NCBI GenBank assembly: GCA_963830715.1
Contig: CAWHNS010000020.1
Location: 124,001 to 188,000 of the forward strand
Direction of reading: 5' to 3'
DNA: 64,000 bases
DNA from: CAVVMA01 sp963830715
Lineage (GTDB): Bacteria > Desulfobacterota > Binatia > Binatales > Binataceae
Positions 1-8,613 of this stretch are shown piece after piece (the first letter of the stretch is position 1; each line of letters starts with the position of its first letter). The position numbers and the translations under genes were made by a program. The notes under the pieces were generated by a model. The model searched no databases and was not told where the DNA came from. It saw only the letters and a list, made by a program, of their open reading frames with translations.

Positions 1-444
1 ACCGATATCCGGCGCGTCGTGCGCGACGTGCTGGCGCTTTCCGAATCCAAGCTCAAGAGCCAGGGGATCGAAGCCGCCGAAGACGGCGTCGAGATTCCGG
101 CGGTGCTCAACGTCGATGCCGAAAAAATCCGCACCTGCTTCATCAATGTGGTCGCCAATGCCGTCCAGTCGATGCCGGACGGGGGCGTGCTGCGGATCGG
201 ATATGGCCGCGACGCCGCCAACTTCGTGATCACCTTCAGCGACAGCGGCAGCGGGATCCATCCGGAGGTGGTCGCCCACGTCTTCGAGCCGTTCTTCACC
301 ACCAAGCCCGAAGGCATCGGGATCGGCCTGTTCCTCTCGAAGGCGATAATGGAAGGTCACGGCGGCACGATCACGCTCGCGCCCAACCAGTCGGGCTACG
401 GCACCACCGCTACTTTCACTTTCCCGCTGAGCAGGCAGTCATGA
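1..444 (+). CDS. sensor histidine kinase, C-terminal ATPase domain (5' partial)
   Basis: The reading frame is open from the first base, so the start and the sensor and dimerisation domains lie outside the window. What remains is a GHKL ATPase domain: an N-box (NVVANAVQSMP), a G1 box (DSGSGI), an F-box (FEPFFTTK) and a G2 box (GIGIGLFLSKAI). It autophosphorylates and would pass phosphate to the response regulator downstream, whose ATG overlaps this stop (ATGA at 441-444). That overlap indicates translational coupling of an NtrB/NtrC-like pair. The input signal cannot be inferred. Confidence 0.93.
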   Translation, partial: TDIRRVVRDVLALSESKLKSQGIEAAEDGVEIPAVLNVDAEKIRTCFINVVANAVQSMPDGGVLRIGYGRDAANFVITFSDSGSGIHPEVVAHVFEPFFTTKPEGIGIGLFLSKAIMEGHGGTITLAPNQSGYGTTATFTFPLSRQS

Positions 445-1859
445 AGCAGGCCTCGGTGCTGGTGGTCGAGGACAACGACCCCGAACGGCAGATAACCGCC
501 GACACGCTGCGCGAGGAAGGCTTCGCGGTCGAAGAGGCCGCGGTCGGCAAGCGCGCGATGGAGTTGCTCGCGCTCGGCCAGTTCGACGTGGTGCTGACCG
601 ACCTCATGATGCCTGGCATGTCGGGCGACGAGCTGCTCGCCAAGGTGCGCTCGGCTTATCCGGCGACTCAGGTCGTGATGCTCACCGCGCACGGCACGGT
701 CGACAACGCCGTCAAGGCGATGAAAACCGGGGCATTCTACTATCTGACCAAGCCGACCGATCGCGAGACCCTGGTGATGACCGTCGCCAAAGCGGCGGAA
801 CTGGCCAATGAGAAGCAGGAGAACCTGCTGCTGCGCACGCGGCTCGGCGGCAAGCTCGCGATAGAAGGAATCATCGGACAGGACCCCGCGATCCTGGAGG
901 TGATCCGGATCGTCCACAAGGTGGCGCCCTCCAGCTCGACGGTCTCGATCCAGGGCGAGAGCGGCACCGGCAAGGAGATAATCGCGCGCGCGATTCACAA
1001 GCTCTCGCCGCGCGGCGCGCGCCCGTTTATCGCGATCAACTGCTCCGCTATCCCCGACAACCTGATCGAGAACGAGCTGTTCGGGCACGAACGCGGCGCC
1101 TTCACCGGCGCGACCGAGCGCAAGATCGGGCTTATCGAGACCGCTGACAAGTCGACGCTGTTTCTCGACGAGATCGCCGACCTCGGGATCGGCATGCAGG
1201 CCAAGATCCTGCGCGTGCTCCAGGAGAAGGAGCTGCGCCGGGTCGGCGGCAACGAGTCGCTGCGGGTCGATGCGCGCCTGGTCGCGGCCACTAATCGCAA
1301 CCTCGCCGAGGAAGTCGCCGAGGGGCGCTTCCGCGAAGACCTCTATTACCGGATCAACGTGGTCACGATAACCCTGCCGCCCTTGCGCGATCGCCGCTCG
1401 GACATCCCGGTCCTGGCGAATCACGCGCTCGCCAAGTTCTCGCATCTGGCGAGCGGACGGGTGAAGGAGATCAGCCGCGAGGCGATGGAGGCCCTGATCG
1501 ATTACTGGTGGCCGGGAAATGTGCGCCAGCTCGAATCGGCGATCGAACGCGCGATCCTGCTATGCGAGGGCGACCGAGTCATGCGCGGCGATCTGCCGCA
1601 GGACGTGCTGGCGAGAAAGGGCGTGACGCGCGGCGCGGAACTCAAGCGCTCCGACAAATTCGAGATCCCGGCCGAGGGAATCGACTTCGAGAAATTCGAG
1701 CGCGACCTGATCCTGCAAGCGATGGAAAAGGCCGAGTGGGTAATCGCCAAGGCCGCCAAGCTGCTGGGAATGAGTTACCGCACGCTCCAGTACCGGCTCG
1801 AGAAGTTCGACATCAAGAAGCCCGACGCAAAGCCCCCTCCCGCGGACGTGGAAGCGTGA
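441..1859 (+). CDS. sigma54-dependent NtrC-family response regulator
   Basis: Complete 472-residue activator in three parts. The receiver domain (about 1-120) has acidic D10-D11 region, phospho-acceptor D54, T82 and K104. The AAA+ domain has Walker A GESGTGKE (172-179), the sigma54-contacting GAFTGA loop (219-224) and a Walker B ending LFLDEIADL. A Fis-type helix-turn-helix at the C terminus contains AAKLLGMSYRTLQYRL. When phosphorylated it should oligomerise and remodel RNA polymerase-sigma54 at enhancer-dependent promoters. It overlaps the partner kinase by 4 bp. Nothing in the window identifies its regulon; no clear -24/-12 promoter with correct spacing was found nearby. Confidence 0.95.
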   Translation: MKQASVLVVEDNDPERQITADTLREEGFAVEEAAVGKRAMELLALGQFDVVLTDLMMPGMSGDELLAKVRSAYPATQVVMLTAHGTVDNAVKAMKTGAFYYLTKPTDRETLVMTVAKAAELANEKQENLLLRTRLGGKLAIEGIIGQDPAILEVIRIVHKVAPSSSTVSIQGESGTGKEIIARAIHKLSPRGARPFIAINCSAIPDNLIENELFGHERGAFTGATERKIGLIETADKSTLFLDEIADLGIGMQAKILRVLQEKELRRVGGNESLRVDARLVAATNRNLAEEVAEGRFREDLYYRINVVTITLPPLRDRRSDIPVLANHALAKFSHLASGRVKEISREAMEALIDYWWPGNVRQLESAIERAILLCEGDRVMRGDLPQDVLARKGVTRGAELKRSDKFEIPAEGIDFEKFERDLILQAMEKAEWVIAKAAKLLGMSYRTLQYRLEKFDIKKPDAKPPPADVEA

Positions 1860-2119
1860 GGGAGCAGCGCGCGAATCTCGCAAACGTCCCTCGCCCAGAT
1901 AGTCCCTCGCCATCGAGGTCATTGCGCCGCGGAAGGCCGGCACTCGGCCAGGTGCCGCTCGTAGTCCGCGACATTGCGTGCCGGCCCACGCGCCACCGAC
2001 CAGATTCCGCCGGTGTCGAGCGTTCCAGCAGTATTGCACGCGAGATCAATCGCGCGGCCCTGCCGTCGCCGCATTTGTGAGACACAACCGAAATCATCGC
2101 CGGAACAGGCACATAAAGC
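1860..2119. other. intergenic region without a recognisable gene
   Basis: Both strands carry only shadow frames here. I see no RNA gene, no terminator with a T-run after the regulator and no repeat. Base composition falls toward AT near the right edge, where the promoter of the next module begins. Confidence 0.6.
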
Positions 2120-2149
2120 TTGAACGATTCATCACATCATGATATGATG
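2120..2149 (+). promoter_or_regulatory. sigma70-type promoter with palindromic operator for the TA module
   Basis: A -35 hexamer TTGAAC (2120-2125) is followed by a 17-bp spacer and a -10 hexamer TATGAT (2143-2148). A perfect inverted repeat CATCAT-GAT-ATGATG (2135-2149) covers the -10 box, where a bound repressor would block polymerase. It lies 32 bp before the toxin start. Autorepression through such a palindrome is the usual arrangement in toxin-antitoxin operons; that the antitoxin binds here is inference. Confidence 0.72.
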
Positions 2150-2180
2150 ATTTCAAACTCTGAGAAGCAACCTAAGCGCC

Positions 2181-2529
2181 GTGAATGAAGCCAAACGCGA
2201 CTATGAACTGGAAGTGCTTCTGGATCTTCATGGTCACGAGTTCGACTTCGCCGGGAGCTACATCGTCAAGTACGAAGTACGCCGGGTTACGGGTACGCGG
2301 GGCCGTCCATCCGGGATCAAATACAGCCTCACGCTACACGACCCGAAGGGTAGGAGGATTTACGGAATTGACAACGCACACAAGGCGCGACGGCGACGCG
2401 AATTTGACCATTCGGCATCCGTATGGATCGACCAAACTCGTCGCTTATGAATATCGCGGCCCGGCGGTTCTGCTTGAAGACTTCCTCCGGGAAGTCGAGC
2501 GAATCCTGACAGAACGAGGTGTCCTATGA
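2181..2529 (+). pseudogene. tumE: TumE/DUF6516-like toxin gene, frameshifted
   Basis: Two overlapping frames make one protein of about 115 residues, the normal size for the TumE (DUF6516) family. The first frame runs from GTG 2181 and carries the core KYSLTLHDPKGRRIYGIDN. The second, ending at 2529, carries the tail VAYEYRGPAVLLEDFLREVE. The frames join if one T is removed from the CATTCGG near 2411, giving EFDHRHPYGSTK, a natural continuation. The family is a toxin paired with a winged-helix antitoxin; the next gene is that partner and overlaps this stop by 4 bp. The extra base may be a genuine inactivating mutation or a sequence error. Family assignment is from remembered pattern, not a search. 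Confidence 0.66.
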
Positions 2530-2949
2530 AGAAGCCCACGCGAAAGCCCGGAACCTTCAAAACGGGAAGCTTTCGGGAATTCAAGGAATTCACGCTCGCC
2601 GTCGTACGAGGCGAGCGCAAAGTAGACCCGGCCGAGCCAAAAATCTGGGTCGAATCAGCCGATCCTTCCGAGAAGAGAGCCACTCTGGTTCAGTTCCAGT
2701 CGCTCAGAAGCCGGCGCGAAGCTTCTGTCGCCAAAGAACCGCGCTCTGTTGCGCCTGATCGCGGACCGGCAACCGAAATCGGTAAGCGAGCTCGCCACCC
2801 TGACCCGCCGCGCTGAACAGAACCTCCTGCGGACGCTGCACAAGCTGTCGGAAGCAGGTCTCGTACGCCTCGATAGAGGCGAGGGCCGCGCCTACCAGCC
2901 TGTAGTTACAGCGCGAAGGGTCCATTTCGAAATCGACCTTCTGGGCTGA
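2526..2949 (+). pseudogene. tumA: TumA-like winged-helix antitoxin gene, frameshifted
   Basis: The first frame starts at ATG 2526 (MKKPTRKPGTFKTG) and gives an N-terminal dimerisation or toxin-binding part ending VQFQS. The second frame supplies KLLSPKNRALLRLIA and a MarR/ArsR-like winged helix, PKSVSELATLTRRAEQNLLR then LHKLSEAGLVRLDRGEGRAY, ending at 2949. Removing one base near 2703 joins them into a protein of about 140 residues. It should bind the palindrome at 2135-2149 and neutralise the upstream toxin. Both members of the pair carry one extra base, so either the module is decaying or the sequence has indel errors. Confidence 0.64.
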
Positions 2950-3051
2950 ACCATACCCGTGTGGACCGAGCGCGCGAAGGCCATCGGGCTTATTTCTTTC
3001 AGGAGAGCAAGAGGTGCGGAAGAACGAAAATATCGTGCGATTTTCGGCTGA
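2950..3051 (+). pseudogene. brnT: BrnT toxin C-terminal remnant
   Basis: Directly after the TumA stop a third frame reads VWTERAKAIGLISFRRARGA and then EERKYRAIFG, stop at 3049-3051. This matches the end of BrnT RNase toxins, which typically read V-x-x-ER...IRLIS-R-A---E-RxY. The N-terminal two thirds, including the family's start and most of its catalytic core, are absent: the frame closes at 2947-2949. The tail overlaps the BrnA start at 3014, as in intact brnTA operons. The break therefore looks like a recombination junction between two TA modules rather than a point error. Confidence 0.6.
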
Positions 3052-3391
3052 CAAGGTCAGACGGAAGATTGCGCGCGGCGAGAGCAAGACTGACTGGAAG
3101 CGCGTCGAGGCGATGCCGCTGTCGGAAGTTGAACGGCTCGCCGACAAGGACGAAGGTTCCCTGGCCCCGAACTGGGAAAGCACGGTCGTGGTTGGATTGC
3201 CGCCCGCCAAACAGGATATTCACATTCGTCTTGATGGCGATATCCTGGACTGGTTCAAGGCGCGCGGCAGAGGCTACCAGACACGCATCAATGCCGTCCT
3301 CCGCGCGTTCGTCCAGACGCGGCAGCGGGTCGAACCCAAGTCCGCGATCCGAAGTCGGTCGCGGTCGCGGCCGAAGCAACCCGTCATGTGA
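3014..3391 (+). CDS. brnA: BrnA-family antitoxin
   Basis: Complete 125-residue protein with GTG start behind an AGGAGAG ribosome site. The N terminus MRKNENIVRFSADKV and the ribbon-helix-helix DNA-binding segment DIHIRLDGDILDWFKARGRG, then YQTRINAVLRAFVQ, are characteristic of BrnA, which binds BrnT and represses the brnTA promoter. The C-terminal tail RSRSRSRPKQPV is unusually basic and not typical. With only a toxin remnant upstream, this antitoxin appears to be an orphan. Its last 8 bp overlap the convergent MFS gene. Confidence 0.85.
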   Translation: MRKNENIVRFSADKVRRKIARGESKTDWKRVEAMPLSEVERLADKDEGSLAPNWESTVVVGLPPAKQDIHIRLDGDILDWFKARGRGYQTRINAVLRAFVQTRQRVEPKSAIRSRSRSRPKQPVM

Positions 3392-4594
3392 GACCCCACC
3401 TTGGTTCGCGCGGATTCGCGGCGAGATTCACGAGCAGTAGCAGCATCACGAGGGTCGCACCCAGTGCGAGCTCCATCGAGAGGCGCGCACCCGACGTCGC
3501 TAGCGCGAATCCCATCATCCACGGGACAAACGCCGCGCCCAGCGCGCCTCCGGCGGAGACCGTGGACGTCATGCGCCCGACGTCGGCGGGAAAGCTGGCG
3601 GCGCCGATCGCGATCATGTTCGGAAACACGGGACCGAAACCAACGCCCGCCAGCACGATCATTGCGGCGCCAAATCCGGGGCTTCCCGCTGAGAGAATCA
3701 ACCCTGAAAGCGCAGTGACGCATAGCGTCGCGGCCAGGATCGACATCGGCTTGGGGGAAGATCGATTCGCCAGCGCTCCGCCGAGCATCCGGCCCGCGAT
3801 TAGACCCAGCCAGAACAACGATACCGCCCACGATGCTACCGACGCAGACAGAGCGCTGGTCGCGCGAAGGTACGAGAACAACCACGCGCCGATTCCGGCT
3901 TCCGCACCGACGTACAAAAACAGGATCAGGCCGATCATCCGAACCAGCGGATGAACGAGAACAGAAAAAGTGCCGACGGCTTCCGGGAGCGCGAGGCGAG
4001 CGCCGGCGGAAGGAGCAGCAGGAATCATCGGCGCGATCAGCACTGACACGGCCGCGCCCGACGCAAATGTGATCGCGTACGAGATTCCCCGCGCCATCGC
4101 GAAGCCCGCGATAATCGGGCCCAGCAGAGTCTCCGATGCCGAACATCACGTGGAGATAATTGAGCGCGGCACCGAGCCGATTACGGTTCAAGTCGGCCAC
4201 CAGAGCGTTGGCCGCGATGTCGATCGCGCCCTGGCCGAGCCCGGCCACGAACGCTCCCCCGAGCAACAGCGGCAGACGAGTTGCGATCGCTATGCCGAAC
4301 AGGTCCGCTGCCGACCAGCACCATCGCGGCGGCCAGCAATCGTTGGGTGCCGCGCTGCGCGATTTCACCCGCCGCGAGCAACGCCACCAGGTATCCGGCG
4401 GCCATCGCGCTGACGGCCAGCCCGCTGCGGTCGATCGCGACGTGAAGCGAATTCGCCATTGCGGGCAGAAAGGGACCGATCCAGCCCGCGTTCACGCCTT
4501 GAACAAGCATGCAGGCGTAAGCGAGCCGGGTGAGCCTTCGGCTGCTTGCCGCATCGGGCCGCTGCGCGCCCTCGAATTTGCGGGCGCCGGTCAT
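3384..4594 (-). pseudogene. MFS transporter gene with two frame breaks
   Basis: Three successive frames on the minus strand assemble into one major facilitator of about 400 residues. The first frame (start 4594) carries MLVQGVNAGWIGPFLPAMA, the second LLLGGAFVAGLGQGAIDIAA, and the third MARGISYAITFASGAAV through to GLT. They join if one base is removed near 4306 and one near 4130; the second repair restores TLLGPIIAGFAMA, a typical MFS loop. The ATG at 4592-4594 overlaps the stop of the gamma-glutamylcyclotransferase gene (ATGA), so the two are translationally coupled. Substrate unknown. Two indels in one gene, both as extra bases, could be sequence error. Confidence 0.7.
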
Positions 4595-4926
4595 TCTGTC
4601 GTCAGGCGCGATGTCGGCACGTAGAGCCAGCATCGTATCGTTCGTCCGGCTGCGTCGATCACTTCGGTGCGTTCGCGCGTATACAACATCGGCACTTCCT
4701 CGTAAGCGTCGAGCGCCGCGAGATCGGAATCGCGGAGATCGAGCAGCACGAGGCCGGCGACCTCGCGATTTTTGCGCCTGACAATGTAGAAATACCGGCC
4801 GCGCCTGCGCTCGTATCCGGCGAGCCGCGCCGCGATCGTCTCCACGGATCTGCCCAGGAGCCGATCTCTGAACGAGGCGTCGATCAGGCTCCCATAGACG
4901 AACAGCGATGCTGTTTCCCGGCTCAT
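4591..4926 (-). CDS. gamma-glutamylcyclotransferase-like (AIG2/GGCT) protein
   Basis: A 111-residue protein with the family signature FVYGSLIDASFRDRLLGRS near the N terminus, a GYERRRGRYFYIV strand and the acidic DAYEEVPMLYTRE motif that holds the catalytic glutamate. Members release 5-oxoproline from gamma-glutamyl peptides or amines; many small bacterial members have unknown substrates. The start ATG at 4924-4926 is chosen because the longer frame upstream reads antisense across mlaE. It is coupled to an MFS exporter by a 4-bp overlap, which suggests that the product or substrate is transported. Confidence 0.8.
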   Translation of the reverse strand: MSRETASLFVYGSLIDASFRDRLLGRSVETIAARLAGYERRRGRYFYIVRRKNREVAGLVLLDLRDSDLAALDAYEEVPMLYTRERTEVIDAAGRTIRCWLYVPTSRLTTE

Positions 4927-4978
4927 CGAGATCCCTTGTTGCAGCGCTTCTGAGCTTCGCTTACGCTCGGACCTTCGA

Positions 4979-4996
4979 CACAGGCTAAAGCCTGTG
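4979..4996. repeat. perfect stem-loop CACAGGCT-AA-AGCCTGTG
   Basis: Eight-base perfect inverted repeat with a two-base loop, within a GC-rich run ending GTGCCACC. It sits between the divergent GGCT and mlaE genes, only 18 bases before the predicted mlaE start, inside the mlaE frame's open upstream extension. Palindromes of this kind are often dispersed intergenic repeats; only one copy is in this window. Confidence 0.6.
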
Positions 4997-5013
4997 CCAC
5001 CTTCGTTAATGCC

Positions 5014-5766
5014 TTGTACCGATTTCTCGAGCAGCTCGGCGATGTCGGCCTTCTGACCCGCGATTTTCTCCGATACCTGTTCAGGCGGCCTTTCGAACTG
5101 CGCCTCCTCGTCGAGCAGATGGACAGTATCGGGGTCCGCTCGCTCAACGTCGTCAATCTCACCGGAATCTTTGCCGGGATGGTGCTGGCCTTGCAAATGG
5201 GCCACTTCCTGGCCAAGTTCGGCGCCAAGATCTACGTCAGCCGGATAATGGGGTTGTCGCTGCTGCGCGAGATGGGTCCGGTGCTGACCGCGCTGATGAT
5301 CGGCGCGCGAGTCGGCGCCGGTATCGCCTCCGAGCTTGGCACGATGAAGGTCACCGAGCAGATCGACGCGATGCGCGCGCTCGGCTCGAGTCCGGTCCAG
5401 AAGCTGGTCGTGCCGCGAGTGCTGGCCGCGATCCTGATGCTGCCGGCGCTCACCGTCATCGCCGACGCGGTCGGTCTCTTCGGCGGTCTGCTGATCGCGG
5501 TCACCCAGCTTGGCTTGACCGGGACCTTCTTCTTCGCCTCCCTGATGCACAGCACGAGTGTCGAGGATTTCCTGAGCGGTATCGCCAAATCGGTATTCTT
5601 CGGCTACCTGATCGCCATAATCGCGTGCGCCAAGGGGCTCGGCGCCAGCGGAGGCGCTGACGGAGTGGGCCGCGCTACAACTTCGGCGGTGGTCGCCTCC
5701 GCGATAAGCGTGCTGGTCTCGGATTTCTTCCTGACCAAGCTCTTGCTTTCGTTTCCGTCCTTCTGA
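5014..5766 (+). CDS. mlaE: MlaE-family ABC transporter permease
   Basis: About 250 residues with five hydrophobic segments, matching the MlaE/YrbE permease length. Family-typical text includes FLEQLGDVGLLTRDFLRYLF, LTGIFAGMVLALQMGHFLAKF and the conserved LREMGPVLTALMIGARVGAG, then ELGTMKVTEQIDAMRALG. It forms the inner-membrane channel of the MlaFEDB phospholipid transporter that maintains outer-membrane asymmetry. The frame upstream is open from 4954 but holds no ATG or GTG, so a TTG start at 5014 is the best available. The stop shares a base with the mlaF start (TGATG). Confidence 0.9.
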   Translation: MYRFLEQLGDVGLLTRDFLRYLFRRPFELRLLVEQMDSIGVRSLNVVNLTGIFAGMVLALQMGHFLAKFGAKIYVSRIMGLSLLREMGPVLTALMIGARVGAGIASELGTMKVTEQIDAMRALGSSPVQKLVVPRVLAAILMLPALTVIADAVGLFGGLLIAVTQLGLTGTFFFASLMHSTSVEDFLSGIAKSVFFGYLIAIIACAKGLGASGGADGVGRATTSAVVASAISVLVSDFFLTKLLLSFPSF

Positions 5767-6515
5767 TGGGCACAAATTCCAACCATCCGTTTATATGCGT
5801 CCGCGGCCTGAAGAAAGCCTACCACGGCAAGCCGGTGCTGCGCGGGGTGGACCTCGAAGTCAACGAGGGTGAGACCCTGGTCGTGCTCGGCGGAAGCGGC
5901 GAGGGCAAGAGCGTCCTGCTGCGGCACCTGAACGGCCTGGAACGGCCCGACGCGGGGGAGGTTGTGGTCGGCGGACGCAATCTCAACGACCTCAGCGAGG
6001 AGCAGCTTGGGCCGCTGCGATTGGAAGTGGCGATGGTCTTTCAGCCCGGTGCGCTCTTCGATTCGCTCACCGTCTACGAGAACGTCAGCTACACGCTGCG
6101 CGAGCATCAGAGGATCGACGAGGGCGCGATTCGGCGGCGGGTGACCGAGCTGCTCGCGATGGTCGAGTTGGAGGGCACCGAGAATCTCTACCCCGCCGAG
6201 CTTTCGGGCGGGATGATCAAGCGGGTCGCCTTGGCCCGCGCGATCGCGAACCAGCCCAAGGCGGTGCTGTACGACGAGCCCACGACCGGGTTGGACCCCC
6301 TGGTCACGCACAAGATAAACTTGCTCATCCGTGGTCTTCAGCAGCGGCTTTGCTACACCTCGGTGGTCGTGACTCATGACTTGAAGAGCGCATTCATGGT
6401 AGGCGATCGATTTGCCCTGCTCGACGGCGGCCGGATTCGGTTCGGCGGTACGGCAGACGAGGTGCGCAACAGTCGGGACGCATTGATGAGCGAATTCGTG
6501 AGGACCGCCCTTTAG
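5766..6515 (+). CDS. mlaF: MlaF-family ABC transporter ATPase
   Basis: Complete 249-residue ATPase. Walker A GGSGEGKS (42-49), signature LSGGM (146-150), Walker B VLYDEPTTGLDP (from 167) and the switch histidine in VVVTHDL are all present. LSGGM instead of LSGGQ is typical of MlaF. It powers phospholipid movement together with the MlaE permease (1-bp overlap upstream) and the MlaD substrate-binding protein (16 bp downstream), giving the standard E-F-D order. Confidence 0.93.
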   Translation: MGTNSNHPFICVRGLKKAYHGKPVLRGVDLEVNEGETLVVLGGSGEGKSVLLRHLNGLERPDAGEVVVGGRNLNDLSEEQLGPLRLEVAMVFQPGALFDSLTVYENVSYTLREHQRIDEGAIRRRVTELLAMVELEGTENLYPAELSGGMIKRVALARAIANQPKAVLYDEPTTGLDPLVTHKINLLIRGLQQRLCYTSVVVTHDLKSAFMVGDRFALLDGGRIRFGGTADEVRNSRDALMSEFVRTAL

Positions 6516-6531
6516 AATACGAGCTGAAACC

Positions 6532-7642
6532 ATGGCCCGATCCTCGAGTCTGCGCGTCGGACTGGTTATCGCGATTGCGATCGCGATCGCGGCCGCGGCT
6601 ACTTTTTCGATCGGGCAGGGAAAGCGCTTTCTAAGCGGCGCCGAGCTTCTGGAAGCGCACTTCCGGCGTATCAACGGGCTCCAGACCGGCGCGCCGGTGA
6701 GCCTGTCGGGCGTGAACATCGGGGCGGTTGAATCGATCCGGTTCCCGCAGGATCCGCAGGCCAACTACGTCGTCGTCAAGTTGTGGGTCGAAGGCCTGGC
6801 CGCGCCGCGAGTGCATATCGACTCGCAGGCGCAGATCGAATCGATGGGGCTGCTGGGGGACAAATTCCTCGAATTGACGCCCGGCACTCCGAACGCTCCC
6901 GCCGCGGAGCCAGGCACGATCCTGAACAGCACGGACCCGATAGACTATGAGGCGATGCTGCGGACCACCAGCCAGGGAGACTTCCTCGCCAATGTGGTAA
7001 CGACGACGCAATCGCTCCGCGTGATCCTAGACCGGCTGGAAAACGGCAAGGGTCTATTGAGCGAACTCATCCGCGGCAACGAGAGCGGCGGCAAGCAGTT
7101 GAAGATGGCCTCGCTGATGGAAACGCTCGATCGCCTGGACCGCGTCGCCGGACAACTCGAAGAGACCCTCAACCGCCTGAACCACGGGAACAATCTGGCC
7201 GCCGCGATGCTGAGCAACAAGACCAACGGCCGCCGGATGATGGCCGACCTGTCCTCCTCAGCCGCGTCGCTGCGAACGACGAGCGCGCGCCTCGACCAGT
7301 TGACCGCGCGCCTGGAGAAAGCCCGCGGGACGCTGCCGCAATTGGTTGAAGATCGCCAATATGCCGCCGATTTGCTTCCGCAAATCAAACAGTCGAACTC
7401 GGGACCTGCAGGAAATCCTTCAGAAGATCAATTCCGGACAAGGAACTTTGGGCCAGATGGTGAACGATCCGTCGCTGTACGACGAGGCAAAGGGACTCGT
7501 CGGGGGCGGCGGTTGGGGATCGTCCGTGCTGCGCGGCCTCTATAGCGTGACTCATCCGTTCCGTAGCGCACCGACGCCGGGTGACGCGCCGCAGCCCGCC
7601 GCAGCCACTTCCACTTCTGCGGACCCCCCAGCTGCGCATTGA
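6532..7642 (+). pseudogene. mlaD: MlaD-family MCE substrate-binding protein, frameshifted near 3' end
   Basis: The first frame gives a single N-terminal membrane anchor (VGLVIAIAIAIAAAATFSIG), one MCE domain (about residues 35-115, with GLQTGAPVSLSGVNIG and SMGLLGDKFLELTPGTPN) and a long helical region that continues to about residue 288. The second frame resumes with RDLQEILQKINSGQGTLGQM and ends VTHPFRS plus an Ala/Pro tail. They join if one G is dropped from TCGGGAC near 7397. The MCE domain itself is intact, so even the short product could function. MlaD forms the periplasmic hexamer that receives lipid above MlaE. Confidence 0.85.
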
Positions 7643-7742
7643 CATCGAGCGGGCCGATGTCCCAGTCGTGCGCAGATCGCGATCGAGGAGTTGCCGTGCG
7701 GCGAATGGCGTGCTAGCTGGACGATCGAGTCTCGCAGACGCG

Positions 7743-8243
7743 ATGTTCTTGAAGCATTTTATTGTCCGCGCCGGCCTGCTCGGATTTGCGTTCGCGGTTC
7801 TGTCCTGCGCGGCGGCATCGACCGGGCGCCTTGAAACCGGGATGACCCCGGACCAGGCGGTGCAGGCGATGGGTCAGCCGGACTTGAAGGACGCGGTGCC
7901 CGATCCGCGCGGCAGCGGCGGCACGGTTGTGCGCTACGCCTGGATCGGACCCGGCAAACTCGCTACCTTCGGTGCGGACAACCGGCTGGCCGAAATCGGC
8001 GATCTTCCGGCCGGCACCGCCGCTCCCGCCGCGGCTGCTCTCGCGAACACCGGGGCTCCTGCGGCGAGTGCCGCCGCCGATTCGACGCCGCCGGCTCGCG
8101 CCTCGTTCGATCCGATCCAGACTCCGCTCAACTACATCTTCTATCCACTGAACTTCGGGTTCACATGGCTGGGCGCGGGAGTCAACTGCGTGGCCGAGGG
8201 CCAGTGCCGGAAGCCGGAGGTAAAACCGCCCGATGCAGGGTAG
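7743..8243 (+). CDS. putative lipoprotein, SmpA/OmlA-like N-terminal half
   Basis: 166-residue protein with a lipoprotein signal (AGLLGFAFAVLSCAA) and, after it, LETGMTPDQAVQAMGQPD, which resembles the start of the SmpA/OmlA (BamE-like) fold used in outer-membrane assembly. An Ala-rich linker (about 90-120) leads to a conserved-looking C terminus with aromatic residues (NYIFYPLNFGFTWLG). It follows mlaD at 100 bp, which supports an envelope role. The ATG at 7743 is chosen to place the signal peptide at the N terminus. Identity beyond lipoprotein is tentative. Confidence 0.7.
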   Translation: MFLKHFIVRAGLLGFAFAVLSCAAASTGRLETGMTPDQAVQAMGQPDLKDAVPDPRGSGGTVVRYAWIGPGKLATFGADNRLAEIGDLPAGTAAPAAAALANTGAPAASAAADSTPPARASFDPIQTPLNYIFYPLNFGFTWLGAGVNCVAEGQCRKPEVKPPDAG

Positions 8244-8613
8244 TCGAGGCTGCGTTTCCGAGGGCCGAACTGGAAAGGATCGAAATCTGACCAGGGAAGC
8301 GGGCGAAGGCCCCCCTTTCTCTTCGCCCGGGAACCCAAGCCGCCGTAAACTGAAGGTTCACTCTACATAGTCCCGTTGTCGCCGTCAACTCAAATGCACA
8401 TGCCGAAAGGGGACTGATGCGGGCCATTTGAACTCCGGTTTGGTCCTGACTACACTGGCCGCCGGCACTGGATGATTCTGATCCAATAGCGGATCGTGGA
8501 AGAGAAGAAAAAACTCGACTCGCCGATGGAGCTCCCTCTTCAGGCGCATCGTCGCGTCGTCCGCAGAAAAAGTTGCCGGCAAACTGGAGGCGTGGAAGAA
8601 GCCGGAGCGTGAA
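8244..8613. other. intergenic or 5' region of the following protease gene
   Basis: No independent gene is supported. The protease frame is open leftward to 8482 without an ATG or GTG. A GTG at 8496 in another frame opens a short lysine- and glutamate-rich ORF (EEKKKLDSPMELPLQ) that could be the true N terminus if one more indel lies between. Confidence 0.4.

Noticed and set aside
4591..5775. 394-residue minus-strand frame covering mlaE
   Set aside because: Only its last 111 residues match a family (GGCT); the rest is antisense to mlaE. The start was moved to 4926.
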